A stretch of DNA of 64,000 bases from Saposhnikovia divaricata (GCA_036435485.1 CM071596.1:66203001-66267000), one strand, 5' to 3'; numbered from the stretch's first letter, positions 33,520-47,130 are shown. A program made the numbers and translations. Notes: generated by a model not told the origin, from the sequence alone.

Positions 33520-35193
33520 TGATAAGTGGATTTATATCCACTTGGAGAGTTCCATATCGGCTTAAATTGATTGTCTTGGGCTCAAGTTTGTTGTAATTTT
33601 GATGTGTTTTGCTTAGTTGTGCAGATTTACAAGAATGTTGATTAAGGTGGATGCTTCTATCGTTTTTGGAGAATTAATTGAGTGAAATTCGGATTTCTGA
33701 GACAGTTGCGCAGTCTACACTGTTTTGGACATATCTGGAGTTCTAGAAGTCCGTTTTCAGCGATCTTACTGCCCACGCGAAGCTTGGGAGATTTTCTACA
33801 ATATGGGACAGGTGTTGCACGGGCAGGTTGCGCGTGGTTGGCGCAGGCTGCGCGACAAACAGACTGCTGGGCGCAGGTTGCGCGCGGAAAATCTTGAAAA
33901 TTACTGTTTTGGCCATATCTTCAGTTCTAGAAGTCCGTTTGAGGCCCGTAAGCAGTCCACGCGAAGATAACGAGATTCTCTATCATTCTAAGGTGGTCCA
34001 GAGGTCCAATTATGATTGGAACGTTCCAGAAATATTTAAGAAAAGTCAGCTACGAATTTTCCTTCAAAACCGAATCAGTTTAGGAAACGTATTATGTGCC
34101 GAGCTGCAGAAATTCAACTTTGACAAGGAAATTGCTATAATTCCTACTTCTAATAAGTATGGTAATTTCTCTGGGCGGCTAGAACATTCCAGAATCAGAT
34201 CTACACATGAAATTTGCAATTCTATTCTCATTCAAGAACGGAAATTGCCAATCTTCTATTCCAACTCTAAAAAGGCAATTGCTTGGTGGACAAGACTTCT
34301 AGAGCCTATATAAACACATCCAACCCTTGTAATTTGTATCATTAGAACATTACACACCATTACATATCAATTACTTAGGATTATTTGTATCTTTTTATAC
34401 TTTGTTTTTATCATGGTTTCATCAGATCCCATGATGACGAGAGGTTCAATTATGAACTAATCGTTGTCATGGGATTCTAACAGATTTATCAATGTAGCTT
34501 AGTAGTTTGATTGCTTTAAAGATTTATGTGTGGTGAATTCTTGATATCCTCGTATGGTTGTGTTTCATGTGTTTAGATGAGTCATGAACATCTAATTTGT
34601 TAATCTCTTGCGAAACGAGAGTGGATCTTGAGATTCAGAACTTGCCATGCTAGCATAGGATAGGTTGATAATATTATCATGATTTGTGGCGTACATAGAG
34701 ATATGATGCTACCCTATGTGATCAATGTGGATAACTTGTGCTTAAACCTTTATGTTTTCAAATTCTATAGAGATATAGGGTCTAAACATAATTGGTGTCT
34801 ACCCATCTTCTATCTCTTTTGTGGATGCATGCGTAGTTTGGTATTAGTATACCGAGAGGTAGCTTTTACTTGTTTCGTGTTATCCGATCAGATATCAAAA
34901 CCATCGTATGTATTGATTAAAGGCATCAACTCTAAGTGAAGTAGATGATGAAGTTAGGATTCCATGTTTTCTCGCATATAAGTAGTTAGTATTTTTAGTT
35001 TGTTAATTGGTATCTTAGTTAATTATAGTTAGTAAAAATTTAATCTTTTTATTTGTCTTAGCAGTGAATAATAATCATACATTGTTGCATAGGTGCATCT
35101 ACTGAATTGAAACCTAAGATCTCTGTGGGAACGAACTTGACTTCTATCTGTATTACTTGTGACCACGTACGCTTGCGTGATTTTGTGCAAACA
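33520..35193 (+). repeat. 3' LTR of the nested Gypsy element
   Basis: 1,674 bp, the same length as the 5' LTR and identical wherever compared, including the short ORF translations on both strands. Directly followed by the GATAT duplication and the remainder of the Copia LTR. Confidence 0.93.
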
Positions 35194-35756
35194 GATATCG
35201 AATGAGATATCGAACAGTGTATTCAGAGATATCGAATAGTGTCTTCTGAGATATCGAATCTCTGACTTCTCGAATGCTAGACTTCTCGAATAGACAAATG
35301 TACTTCTCGAATTGGTACTTAGGCAAATTCTTCATTTCTTCAAATCCCAACTGTGATTATTTGGCAGTCTTTATCTCCTTGCTTGAGGCATGAACCTTGG
35401 AACTTCTTTCAAGCATTATTCTTGACTTTATAAGTACAGTAACACAACTAGAATTTGATGCCTATTACAAGTACAGAACAAATAGAAACTCTACAACTAG
35501 AGGTTCCCTCAGTTAAGAGGTCATGTAGGTAATGCATAGCATTACACATACTTAGGCTTGTTATTAGATGTATTCAGGCATGCCTCTGTGACTAACAATC
35601 TCCCCCAAATTGTGAGTAAGACCCTTAGTCACAATTTCATGTCTGATAACAAGCCTAACATACATAAAGATAAAACTTGACAGTACATGTATGAATTTTG
35701 ATTAGCAATGTGGATAGAACTACAGGGTGAGTAATCTTACAGCCTATGATGCAGTA

Positions 35757-38700
35757 CTAGCCATTGTCATTTGTTTCCCTTTCCATAGCTTTGGCTTGCA
35801 AATCATCAAATGCTTTATGTCTTCTTTCTTTCTCCTTCCTTGTATTCTCATCCATAGCTTTTATTATTTCTGCCATAGCATCCAATTCTTCAAGCAAAAT
35901 TGAGTCTTTGAAATCTTCAAGTACTGAATTCAGAATGCTTGTAGGATAGTGGTTGAGTAGATTCATTCTGATGTGGATCTGATTCCCATTTCTCCTCCTA
36001 TACTTCACCACATAGGGGTTAAACTGAACTCTACACAATCCCTTTGCCCTTAGCTTTTCTGCTTCAATCTCCAGTCTCTCAATTTCTTTCTCCCTTGCTA
36101 GCCATTTCTCAAGACACTCTTTTCTGATTTTCTCCTTATGATCTCTCTTCATCTTCACAAAATCAATTAGCTCCAGCTTCCATACTCTTTCCACTTTATC
36201 TTCTGAGCTCAACAATGCAATGATTCTTTCTATGTCATGTAGTTTGCCCCAGTGTTGACATCCTCCTTGTTTGAATTTCTCCTCCCTTCCATCAGTATAT
36301 TTGATCTCAAGGCAGTTATCAACAATGGCAACATGATAGATTCTTTGAGCTTGTAAGAATTGCAGTTGGTCTTCATCAAAATCTTCATATAGTGGTTGGA
36401 GTTTTAAGCCTGGATAGATTGTCAGAGTCCTTGACTTTGATAGCTTTGGTTTCCTTGCAGCTTGTTTGAATTTGATCCTTTTGACATGGTTGCCTGGCAG
36501 TAGCATGTGACCTTTGTTTGTGGACCATTGTAGTATTCCATTAGCAGTATGCTTTTTGAAATGTACAAATGGTTTCTTGACTTGAATCTTCTTCTCTTCT
36601 TGAGGTGGTACAACAGTTGCAGAAGCCATGGGATTAGATTCTGGTAGGTCATTACTAACAGCATTCACCCTAGACTTAAAGTCTTGTGTTGTGGTGAGAT
36701 TACTGCTAGCAATGCCTAAGGCTTGCTGTTTTCCATTCTTTCTCTCATAGACTTTGCCTTGGTCATCATCCTTCTTATCCTTGCTGTCTTTCTTTTTCTT
36801 GTTGTCCTCATCCCCCTTATCACTCCTGTGATGACTTCTCCTCCCATTACTCTTGTCTTCATCTTCATCATCCTTATTCCTCCTTAGCTTGGCCATTTCT
36901 GGAATTACACCAGTTGCAATGTATGATCTGAGAATGTGCAGTGCCTCTATCTCTTCAGCAGTACTTGTCCCCTTCTTCTTTTGCAGTAGATCAATGATGG
37001 CAATAATGAGTCTGTGATTTCGAGAAGTGAGATCATTGGGAATGACCAATTGTTTAATCTCTTCAATTCTGGTGCCAGACTGATAGATGATTATCCATGG
37101 CTTCTTAATTACTTCTGGCGGCCTTGAAGGTTGGCCATTCCTCAAGTCATCATACAGACTCTTATTGTTTTCATTTACATTCCTCTTCTCTATGAGCTCA
37201 ATCAGTGCATCTATCTCTGAATGTTTCAAGGCATGTAGAGTTTTGTAGGTTAGATGCCAGATTCTGGATTTTGCTACCATCATTACTTCCTTGAGCCATG
37301 AGCTATCAACTTTTCTAGGTACCACAGTGAAGTAATCGATCTGATCCTTCAAGCTCCTTAGATACAATTGAGTGTCACCAGCCTGTTCTCTTGAGACTTT
37401 CAGAAACTCCAAGAATGCATCATCATGATAAACATTTGAGTTTGCAATTTCTTGTAGCTTGGCCTCAGTGACCACCTTCACTTCTACAGGCTTGGCGCTT
37501 TTAGATATGGAGAGTAAAGGTTTATCAGATGGCATACTCCCTGCAACCACTATGGTTGTGATAGTTTGCTTTTGACCACTGGAAGTAGTGATGTGCAAAG
37601 TTGGTAGAGTGACAACTGGCAGAGAAGTAGGAGGCTCATCAATTTTGTCTTTTCCTTTGCCAGGCACATGAATTAGAGATTTTGAAGTTCTTTGATGAGC
37701 ACCTTCAGTGATTTTGATGCCCTTTACTGGTGGTTTCTCCCCCTTTGTATTTGAGTTCCTTGATGTCCTCTTCTCCCCCTTAGGCTTGTTGTCAGGCACA
37801 GAGGCTGTAGTATTGACCTTTGGCGTTGAAGATTCTTCAGGTAGAAGGAGACCCATGTGCTTCATCATTGCAGACAACATCGATTGTTGATGCAGAAGAA
37901 CATCAGCTGTGGTGGTGGCTTGAGTGTTCAACTGCTCAGTTAGAGTTTGTACCTTGTCTGTAAGATGAGCATTGGACTTAGTGAGAGTAGCTACCTCTTT
38001 TTCAAGTGCATCTACCTTACTGAATAATGCATTAGATTTGAAGCCAGACATGGATTGTTCTTTAAGTCTCTGCACTTCAAATCTAGACAGCTCATGCACA
38101 GGAACCTCAGTTACCAGCTTATCTCCATATTGATTTGCAAAGAGTGTCCTAAGCATGGCATTGGCATCTGTAGTCTGATCAGATAGAATTTGAAATTTGC
38201 TTCCTAGACCTGTGACTGTATCTTTAAGGAGAGCTAGACTATTATCCATCATGGTGCAGGTGGTGTTGCAGTGTCTGATATCTTTGACCACACTGTCTAG
38301 TTGAGGAAATTTGGCATCAAAGGCCCTCTTTATCTCTTCTACTAAAGTGGATGTCTTGTCACTTACTTTGTTGACTTCAGTTTTGACTCCCTTGCCAAGA
38401 TAGTGTGCAGCCTTGAGAAAACCCTTGTAGGAATCATTGACAGCTTCATACACTTCACTAGGGGACAGGGATTTTGCATTTGAACCCAGTGAAGTGATGT
38501 ATTCCTCTGTAAGATATTGAAGTGCTTCACTGAGAGTTACATCATACTTTCCTTGCATCCAGGCATCTACATTGCCATCTCTCTCAGCATCATCAATAAT
38601 CTTGGCCTTCTGCATCTCCACATCATCCCTATGGCATAGTAGGATGGCTTCATAATCTGGATTTGAGATGTTGGAGGTGACAAGGTTCTGGGCTATTTTG

Positions 38701-40535
38701 ACAAACTCAGGAATCTGATCCACAACATAGCTTTGGAGAGCTTCAATTGACATTTGTGGTGGAACAGATCCTGATCCTGAAGCACTATCATGTTGCACAG
38801 GCTTCAGCCATTGGGACAAAAAGTGAGAGCTAGAGCTAGGCAAGCTAGACTCCTCAGTTACAGATGCAACTTCTGTAACCGGATGAAAAGACTCTGCTAC
38901 TGTTGTCTCCACAGAAGTGGGATGAGTTACAACATTAGTCGACACAGGCACAGAGTCTCTAATTAAAACTAGTGAATCATCTGTGTTTGTGATGGTGTCA
39001 TTAGGAGATGCCCCAGCATGCATTCCCTGACCATCTAAATGTGGTACCTGGGTGGTGAGCAAGGTGTCATGCACCAAGTCACTTGAATCCATTGGCTCAT
39101 CAAGAGAAAAGAATTCTTAATGATCAATGCGTTGCTCCTCAATTGCTTGAGTTGCAGGCTCCAAAGAAATATGAGTGGTAGATTCTGGAAGAGAAGTGTG
39201 TTGTAGATTAGATTTTTGCAACTCCCCCTGAGAGATAGAGGGAGTTTCAATTGTGATGTGCTCTCCACTCAGTGTTGTGCCAGCCTTATCACTCCCATGT
39301 GCTGACTCTGTACAAGTAGGTGCATTGGGGAGAATGCTTGATTCTATAGATGCACCCTGTTGAGAGGGTACACCTAGTGAGCTGTTTGCCCCTGATTTTA
39401 CAACTTCAGCCATTTGGGTGACTGAAGAGGTGGTTTTAGACTTCTTCTTCTTCTTTAGCCTTGGTATGGGTGACTCAGGTTCCTCACTTGCTATGCCTAA
39501 TTCTACAGCCAAGGCTGCTTCAGTTAAGATTTTTAGAGGTTCAGAAGCAACCTGTTTTCTCTTCTTTTTACTAACATCACCCTTTTGAGAGGATGATGCA
39601 GTTGTCTCTGTGTTTGGTAAAGTGTTTGGCTGAGAGGGTTGGTTAGCAGACCCTGGATTAGCATTTTGCTCTACATGCTTGGGCCTAGCTAACTCAGATT
39701 TTGAGGCACATATTGGCATGTTGTGGGGGTAAGTCCTAAATAAACTCTCCATAAGGGGAGTTATTTTGAGCCTTACATCCACATCATTCCTAGTCTCCAA
39801 GCTACCAAAAATGAGTTTCGTCATGGATTTCGGATAGCCTATTCTATTTTTGTCTAACCCAGGCAATTCAATCAATTTAACATCTATGAAATTAAGTACA
39901 GATTGAATAAAGCGAGGGAAGAAAATTTCATTACCTCTCTTGGCCGAGTTCTTACCAAGTCTCCCATACAATTCTTGCATTATGATCAAACCAACATCAA
40001 TATTTCTCCCATATGCTAGAGTATATCCTATTTGTTGAACAGGTGTGCTGATTTGATCAAAGCTGGACTTCCTTGCTGTGAAGACTTGAAGAAGAGTGGC
40101 AAGGACATAGCTCCATTCCTTCCTCAAGTACTTCCTATTCAAATTTCCAAGCTTGATTCTATCTGAGTAGTTGATAAAATCAAAGAAATCTTCCAATTCC
40201 TGATCAGTTGCTTGACTGTCATACACTCCTTGTTGTAACCCCAGTGCTTGATTCATATTTTCAGTAGTGATGGTGATTTCCTTGTCCTGAATCTTGCAAT
40301 AGATTACGTATGAAGTTATTGCATTCTCTAGGGCCACGACCTCCACAGTAGCAGTTCTCCAAAACTGTTCTAGTAAATCTAGATACAGAGTTGGGTTGGC
40401 TGAGAGTGCATCCTTGATGTATGATTCAGCCATCCATCGAACGAAGCACTTAAAGTTTGCATTGGGTGCTTCAACATCGTTGGTTATTGCTATGAAATTG
40501 GTGTGTTTAGGAATTGTGAGTTGGGTATTTGCCAT
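35757..40535 (-). pseudogene. Third ORF of the large Copia element, about 1,590 codons, one premature stop
   Basis: From ATG at 40535 one frame runs to 35757, interrupted by a single TAA at 39117-39119 (472 codons, then 1,111 from the next ATG). The first 250 residues look globular (FKCFVRWMAESYIKDAL, LEQFWRTATVEVV, ELYGRLGKN). A Ser/Thr/Pro/Lys-rich low-complexity stretch follows. The second part has a heptad-like coiled coil (VDALEKEVATLTKSNAHL), a charged Lys/Asp-rich segment (SDKGDEDNKKKKDSKDKKDD), and a C-terminal helical region (KEIERLEIEAEKLRAKG). I see no signal peptide, transmembrane span or enzyme motif. It occupies the position of the extra, so-called envelope-like, ORF of Sireviruses, but nothing here supports an envelope role. 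It could be a structural or targeting protein. Function unknown. Confidence 0.75.
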
Positions 40536-41387
40536 TGTTACACAGAGAGATGAGAAGAAAATGAAGGTTGAAGAAGAAATTTAGCTTTTGACGTTAGGGT
40601 TTACAGAGGTTTTGGAACTTTAGCTGCCTGAGAAATCGAATGAAATGATTTGAACAGTTGTGGAATTGTATATGTGTGAGTGACTTGAGTTGTCGATTAG
40701 ATATATGTTTTGTATCGACAAGTCAGTCATTCGAGAAGTATAAAACAACTATTCGATAAGTCAAGAAAGGCTTATTCGATATCTCAAGCAGTTTGTAACT
40801 CACAGCTGGCAGTTATTTAACTCAGAAAATAATTCTAAGCTAAATAAAATATGTTTTTATGAGCGAAATGAAATTTTGAATATAAATCCAAAAAGCGATT
40901 AAGTGTCAGCGAGAAATCAGCCTTTTCAAATGATTCGATAACTCAAATACAGTATTCGAGAACTCCATCATTAGAGAACTAAAATACTCTATTCGAGAAC
41001 TCAAAGTGTGCTATTCGATTTCTCTAAAAGACACTATTCGAGAACTCAGAAGGGTTCTTGATAGGCCTTTTCGAGAACTCGAGCCATGACAGAACAATGA
41101 ACCATTCGAGAAGTCTGACTTATCGAACTATACTTTCACTCATAAAATTCAATTTTCACTATCTTTTAAAATTTACCAGAAATATTCACTGAAGAATATT
41201 CTACTAAATTAAATAGTGATTCTCTCAAAATTTCACAGAAATTTCAAGCTAAAGATGTATGATTTTCAACATATGCAGCATTGTGGAATATTTATAAATC
41301 ATAATCCAGCCAATACTTACTTTAAAAATATTGAGCATTTGATAAAGTAAGTATTTACAGCTGCAACAATCTAGTTGATATATTCAC
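40536..41387. other. Spacer between pol and the third ORF, with a TCGAAT-type motif array
   Basis: Non-coding 850 bp. Between about 40630 and 41130 it holds some 15 motifs of the form ATTCGAGAACTC, TATTCGATAAGTC or ATTCGATATCTC on the plus strand. These are the reverse complements of the motifs in the LTRs as written on the plus strand. On the minus strand the array lies directly upstream of the third ORF's start. Confidence 0.75.
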
Positions 41388-44300
41388 TCAGCCAGAATTT
41401 GAAGAATTCAGCATTCCAATCTCACTAACCAACCTTGTGAAGGTGGCTTCATCTAATGGCTTAGTGAATATGTCAGCTAGTTGTTTCTCTGTGGGAACAT
41501 AATGTAACTCAATGGTTCCATTAGTTGCATGCTCCCTTATGAAGTGATATCTGATGTCAATGTGCTTTGTCCTAGAATGATTGACAGGATTGGAAACTAT
41601 AGAGATTGCACTTGTGTTGTCACACATGATTGGAATTCTTTCCAACACAAGTCCATAATCTCTAAGTTGGTTTCTGATCCAAAGCACTTGAGCACAACAA
41701 CTTCCAGCAGTTATGTACTCAGCTTCAGCTGTGGAAGTTGACACAGATTGTTGTTTCTTGCTGTACCAAGAGACTAACCTTTGTCCAAGAAACTGGCAGC
41801 AACCTGAGGTGCTTTTCCTCTCCACTCTGCATCCAGCATAATCAGCATCAGAATAACCAACAAGATTGAACCCTGTGTCCTTAGGATACCATAACCCCAA
41901 GTTTGGTGTGCCCTTCAGATATCTGAAAATCCTCTTTATTGCTATCATATGTGATTCCTTTGGATTTGATTGAAACCTTGCACACAAGCATGTTGCAAAC
42001 ATGATGTCTGGCCTACTGGCAGTGAGGTAGAGTAGAGAACCAACCATGCCTCTGTAGATTGAGATATCTACCTTCTTGCCCTTACTATCTTCATCTAACT
42101 TGGTAGCAGTGGTCATGGGTGTCTTTGCAGGTGAGCATTCTTCTAAGTCAAATTTCTTCAATAGATCCTTGATGTATTTGGTTTGACTTATAAAGATGCC
42201 ATCCTTCCTTTGACTCACTTTCAGCCCAAGAAAGAATGTTAATTCTCCCATCATACTCATCTCATATCTGCTCTGCATGAGCTTAGAGAATTTCTCACAC
42301 AGCTTCTCATTTGTAGAGCCAAATATGATATCATCCACATAGATTTGAACTAAGATAATATCATCACCATGTTTCTTGTAGAACAGTGTCTTGTCTAGTG
42401 TGCCTCTAGTGAATTGATTCTCAAGTAGAAATTGTGACAATGTGTCATACCATGCCCTAGGAGCTTGCTTAAGTCCATACAATGCTTTGAGCAACCTGTA
42501 GACAAAGTGAGGGAATTGTGGATCCTCAAAGCCAGGTGGCTGTTGCACATATACTTATTCTTCCAACTCCCCATTCAGAAATGCACTCTTGACATCCATT
42601 TGATAGACCTTGAAATTAGAATGTGCAGCAAATGCCAAGAAAATTCTGATGGCCTCTAGTCTGGCAACAGGGGCAAAAGTCTCATCATAGTCAATGCCTT
42701 CCTGTTGAGAGTATCCTTTTGCAACCAACCTTGCTTTATTTCTTATGACTACACCATTTTCATCCATCTTATTCCTTAGAACCCATTTTGTTCCAACAAT
42801 GATTCTATCCTTTGGTGCGGGCACAAGTTCCCATACTTTGCTTCTTTCAAATTGGTTTAGCTCCTCTTGCATAGCAATTATCCAATCAGGATCCAACAAT
42901 GCATCTTCAAGTTTCTTAGGCTCAACTTGGGATAGAAATCAACCATAGAGACATTCATTAAGAGTTGCTCTCCTTGTCCTCACTCCTGTATTTGGATCCC
43001 CAATAATCTGATCTGCAGTATGTGATCTATCCCATTTCCTTGTATGTTCAGATTGATTTCTCAGCCTTGATGTTACTTCATCATCCAGATCATGATCATT
43101 TACATTTCCTCCCCCTGTGAAGTTTCCACTAATCACAGGTGTGTCTTGGATGCTTGTTTCTTCATTGTTGGTTGACACAGGTTCTTCATTCACTTGAGTT
43201 TGTTGAATTGTGGGCTCAAATTCAGTTTCAATCTCCTCATCAGAATCATCTAGATTGTCAAACTTCAAAGGATCTTTATCTTCATCATTGGCTTCTTCTA
43301 ATCCAGGTAGTTTGCTGTCATCAAATGTCACATCTGTGCTTTCCATAACTTTCTTTTGAGTGATGACATAAACTTTGTATGCAATTCTTTCCATAGAGTA
43401 GCCAAGAAAAATTCCTTCAAATGCTTTTGCATCAAACTTTCCAATATATTCTGAGTTGTCTTTTAACACAAAGCATTTGCTTCCAAAAGTATGAACATAC
43501 TTTAGGGTGGGCTTCTTTCCAGTCATCAAGTTGTAAGGTGTCTTTCCAGTGTTTTTGTTGATGAGGGTTCTGTTTTGGATATAGCATGCAGTGCTCACAG
43601 CCTCAGCCCAAAAACATGTAGGCATCTTTACATCAAGTAACATCGTTCTAGCAGCCTCAATTAGAGTTCTATTCTTTCTTTCAACAACTCCATTTTGTTG
43701 TGGAGTCCTTGGAGCTGAGAATTGTTGAGAAATACCATTTTCTTTGCAGAATGCTTCAAGAATGGCATTTCTGAACTCTGTTCCATTATCACTCCTTAAT
43801 GCAATCACACCTGCATTGTTGGCCTTTGCTTCCTTGTCAATTTTCTTTATATGCTCAATGATTACTTGGGGAGCCTCATCCTTTGATGCCAGAAATTCTA
43901 CCCATGTATACCTTGTGAAATCATCAACCATCACCAGAGCATACTTTTTCCTTCCTAGTGACATAATATTGACAGGCCCAAACAAGTCCATATGAATCAG
44001 TTGTAGGGGCTTGGTTATTGATGTCACTGTCTTTGACTTGTGGCTTGATCTTTTCATTTTTCCCTTTTGACAAGCCTCACACACTCCTTCTTGACAGAAT
44101 TCAAATGTGGGCATGCCTCTTACTAACTCTCTTTTGAATAGAGAATTAATTCCTTTGAAGTTCAAGTGTGATAGCTTCTTATGCCACAGCCAACTATCTT
44201 CATTTGATGCTTTTGAGTAAAAGCAACAGATTTTGTCCTTGTTTGCAGAGTTCATATTGGCTACAAACAGGCTTCCTTTCCTTACTCCAGATAGAGCAAA

Positions 44301-44645
44301 GTCTCCAGTCTTTTTGTGGGTGATCAAACATTCATCTTTGCCAAAATTCACTTTGAAGCCTCTGTCAGTAAATTGAACACTCAGTAGATTGTGCTTGAGT
44401 CCCTTGACCAGTGCTACATTTTCAATGATGACATTTCCAATTTCCAACTTGCCATATCCCAGTGTGTTGCTAATGCTGTCATCTCCAAAAGCAACCATTG
44501 GGCCAGCCTTCTCCTCATACTGTGATAGCAGGGCCATATCACCAGTCATATGGTTTGAGCATCCACTGTCCAAAATCCACATGACCTTTCTTTCACTTTC
44601 TTTGCCCTGCAAACACAAAGGTATTACTTCTCCTTTGGTACCCAA
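41388..44645 (-). pseudogene. Copia pol (protease, integrase, reverse transcriptase, RNase H) of the large element
   Basis: Order on the minus strand: protease WILDSGCSNHMTGD near 44570; GAG-pre-integrase and zinc-binding CEACQKGKMKRSSHKS; integrase core HMDLFGPV, LRSDNGTEF and QQNGVVERKNRT, so the DDE residues are intact; reverse transcriptase with MDVKSAFLNGELEE and YVDDIIFGSTN; RNase H with STSTAEAEYITAG, CDNTSAISI and KHIDIRYHF; end ADIFTKPLDEATF. In-frame stops at 42939-42941 and 42555-42557 break the frame between integrase and reverse transcriptase and within the latter. The start overlaps the gag frame in a different frame near 44630. Confidence 0.94.
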
Positions 44646-47102
44646 ACAAGTTTGGGTCCATGTGGCTTAGCAACAGTCTTATCATAAACAGCATGCTTAT
44701 CAATTTTCTTGATGTTAGTCTTCTTGTCACTGTTAGAAGTCTTAGAATCAGGGTTCTTAGACTTAGGTGACAGAGGCACCTTCCTAACTTTAGGAGGACT
44801 TGAAGACTTTGTTCTTGTGTAGTGTGTGTGAACATTGTGACTGATGCAACCTTCCATGAATTGTCTTCTCAAATTAAAGCAACTAGTCATTACATTCATG
44901 TTACATGGCATACAATCAAATTTATCACAAAAAGGAGAGTCTCTATGTCTTAAAGGCACAGAGCAATCATAGAATGGTTTAGTAACACTACCAGATGGTT
45001 TCTTGCATGCATGAGTTAAATGATTAGTGCTAAAACAATTTTGACAAACTTTCCTAGGGGCATTTGGCACATAAGCATAATTGTTGTCCTTGTTAATCCC
45101 TATTTTGCCATTCCTGTTTTGTTTCTTTTTAGCCACTTTCTTCTCAAACTCATTATTCCCAGCTGAAACAAACTTCACAAATTTCTCAAGTCTAGGTTTA
45201 CCTCCTACTGACTCCTTGGCTTTGGTTTTGACATTCTCACTCTTGGAGGATGCTTGTTGTTCATTTGATTGCGCCTTATCTTCATCATCCAACATTTGCT
45301 TAATGAGTAAGGCATCCTCATCAATCTCAAGTGTTGGTGTTTTAAATATTGGGGTCTCAACCTTTTTCAAAACCTGAGGCACTTCCACTTGAACAACAAT
45401 GTCATCTTCAATGACTGCATAGCCTTTCCTCTGCTTGAGAGTGTCATAATCAAGTCCAATAGCAGCCTTAGGTCTAACTAGATTTTTTTCATGGTAGGAC
45501 TGCAATAGACTAGAGGAATTTTTGAATGTTTTCAATTTAAATTCATTTTCAGCTAGTTCATCCCTAAGAGCTTTCTCAACTTGACTATCACATAGAACCT
45601 TATTCTTTAGATATTCGATTTCTTGTTTAAGGTTTTCTATTTGCATAGCAGTTAGTTCTAGTTCCTCATTTCTTTTGTTTAACAGTTCATTCCTAGTAGA
45701 CAGTTTAGCAATCTCTTCATTAGCAGCAGTCATACTAGTATGAATATTAAACATCTCAACAGATAGTTGTTCAACCATAGATTTGTATTCAGAAACAGAC
45801 ATGTCTATAGTAGTGAGGGATGGTACCTGAGAGTCTGATTCAGATGGTTCTTCCTTGGAGTTGGCCATCAAGGCATAGTTGCAGAATTCTTGTCCTTCTC
45901 CATCACTATAAGAATCATCCCAACACTTCCCTTCAGCTATGTAGGCCTTACCTGGTGCATGCTTCTTTAGCATAGCCTCATACTTAGCTTCAAACTCAAG
46001 AAACTCCTTATCCTTCTTCTTAGGCTTCTTGCATTCATTGGCAAAATGCCCTAGGTCATTGCATCTATAACATCTCACAGATGACCTATCCACATAGCTG
46101 GTTTTGAATTTGTTTTTGTTTGCTTTCACAGGTGCCTTGCTCTTGTTGAATGAATGATTTTGAGATCTAGACTTGAAGGGCTGATTCCTCTTAAATCTGA
46201 TGTTTGGGAATTTTCTAGCCATAAAAGCATATGAAGTGTTTTCCATGGCATCCAACTCTTCAAGAGTATAGAACAGGTTCAGTCACTTCTTCTTCAGTCA
46301 CTTCATCATCTACTATCTCTTCTATTCTCAGTTGACTTGTAGATGCTTCCAGGTCTTGAACAGATTTGTTGACAATCAAGGCACAGGATGTGTTTATCAT
46401 TCTGCCTTGGTTGGCTTGGATAGCCCTCTTCTGAAGCAACTCAAGCTCATGAGTTTTTAAAACCCCATAGAGCACATCATATGTGACTTTGTTCAAATCT
46501 CTTTCTCTTAGAGATATGACCCTTTGCTCTAGATGGTTTGGTGCAGATAGTAGAAACTTCATGTTTAATTCCTTAGTGCTGTAAACCTTCCCATTCATTT
46601 GAAGCTCAGTCACCAGCTTGTGAAATCTTTCAAACATATCAGTAATACTTTCTTTGGACTGTGCCATGAAAGCTTCATACTGTGTGACCAGTATTTGTTT
46701 CCTATTTTCTCTTACCTCCTCTGTCCCTTCACATAACACCTCGATGTGGTTCCACATATCCTTGGCTGATGTACATGATGCTATATTAGCAAACATCGAC
46801 ATAACCATGGAGTCTATGATCAGCAACATGAGATGACTGTCTAGGGCAACCTTTTCCTTCTCTGAGTCCGTCCATTTGGATGGCTCTTTTGCAACATATG
46901 ATCTAGGAATGACTATTGTGCCCACTGTGGATTCAGCAATTTCTTGTTGTGGTACAAATGGACCATTCTTGGGAATGTCAGGGTAGAGAGGATTGGCAGC
47001 TTTGATGAACAACAACATTTTTATTTTCCAGAGGTTGTAATTCTCTTTGTCGAACTTAGGGACCTTCACCGTACCTGTAGTCTTTGGTGTATTCGAACTC
47101 AT
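44624..47102 (-). pseudogene. Copia gag of the large element
   Basis: Starts MSSNTPKTTGTVKVPKFD, followed by the retrotransposon gag fold (YNLWKIKMLLFIKA, MFERFHKLVTELQMNGK). A frame change near 46258 (stop at 46260, continuation from 46255) splits it. The second part has a Lys-rich run and the zinc knuckle CYRCNDLGHFANEC, a coiled coil (RNELLNKRNEELELT...IENLKQEIEYLKNK), and a second CQNCFSTNHLTHAC knuckle near 45030. It forms the virus-like particle core and binds RNA in this family. The long coiled-coil region makes it larger than most Copia gags. Confidence 0.9.
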
Positions 47103-47130
47103 GATCGTTTTCTGTTTAGATTAAACAGTC

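Larger units (their letters stand above)
28887..35193 (+). mobile_element. Young non-autonomous Gypsy element (LARD-like) nested in the Copia 3' LTR
   Basis: LTRs of 1,674 bp at 28887-30560 and 33520-35193 start TGATAAGTGG and end TGTGCAAACA. The exact target duplication GATAT is at 28882-28886 and 35194-35198. After the 5' LTR is a primer-binding site region TTTTTGGCGCCGCTGCCGGG, and before the 3' LTR the polypurine tract GTTTGGGGGTG. The two LTRs look identical in every stretch I compared, so the insertion is very recent. The 2.96-kb interior has one 307-codon ORF and no protease, reverse transcriptase, RNase H or integrase, so it depends on a partner. The GGGAGGCAACCCAAGC block after the ORF is typical of Athila/Tat-like Gypsy elements. 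Confidence 0.94.
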
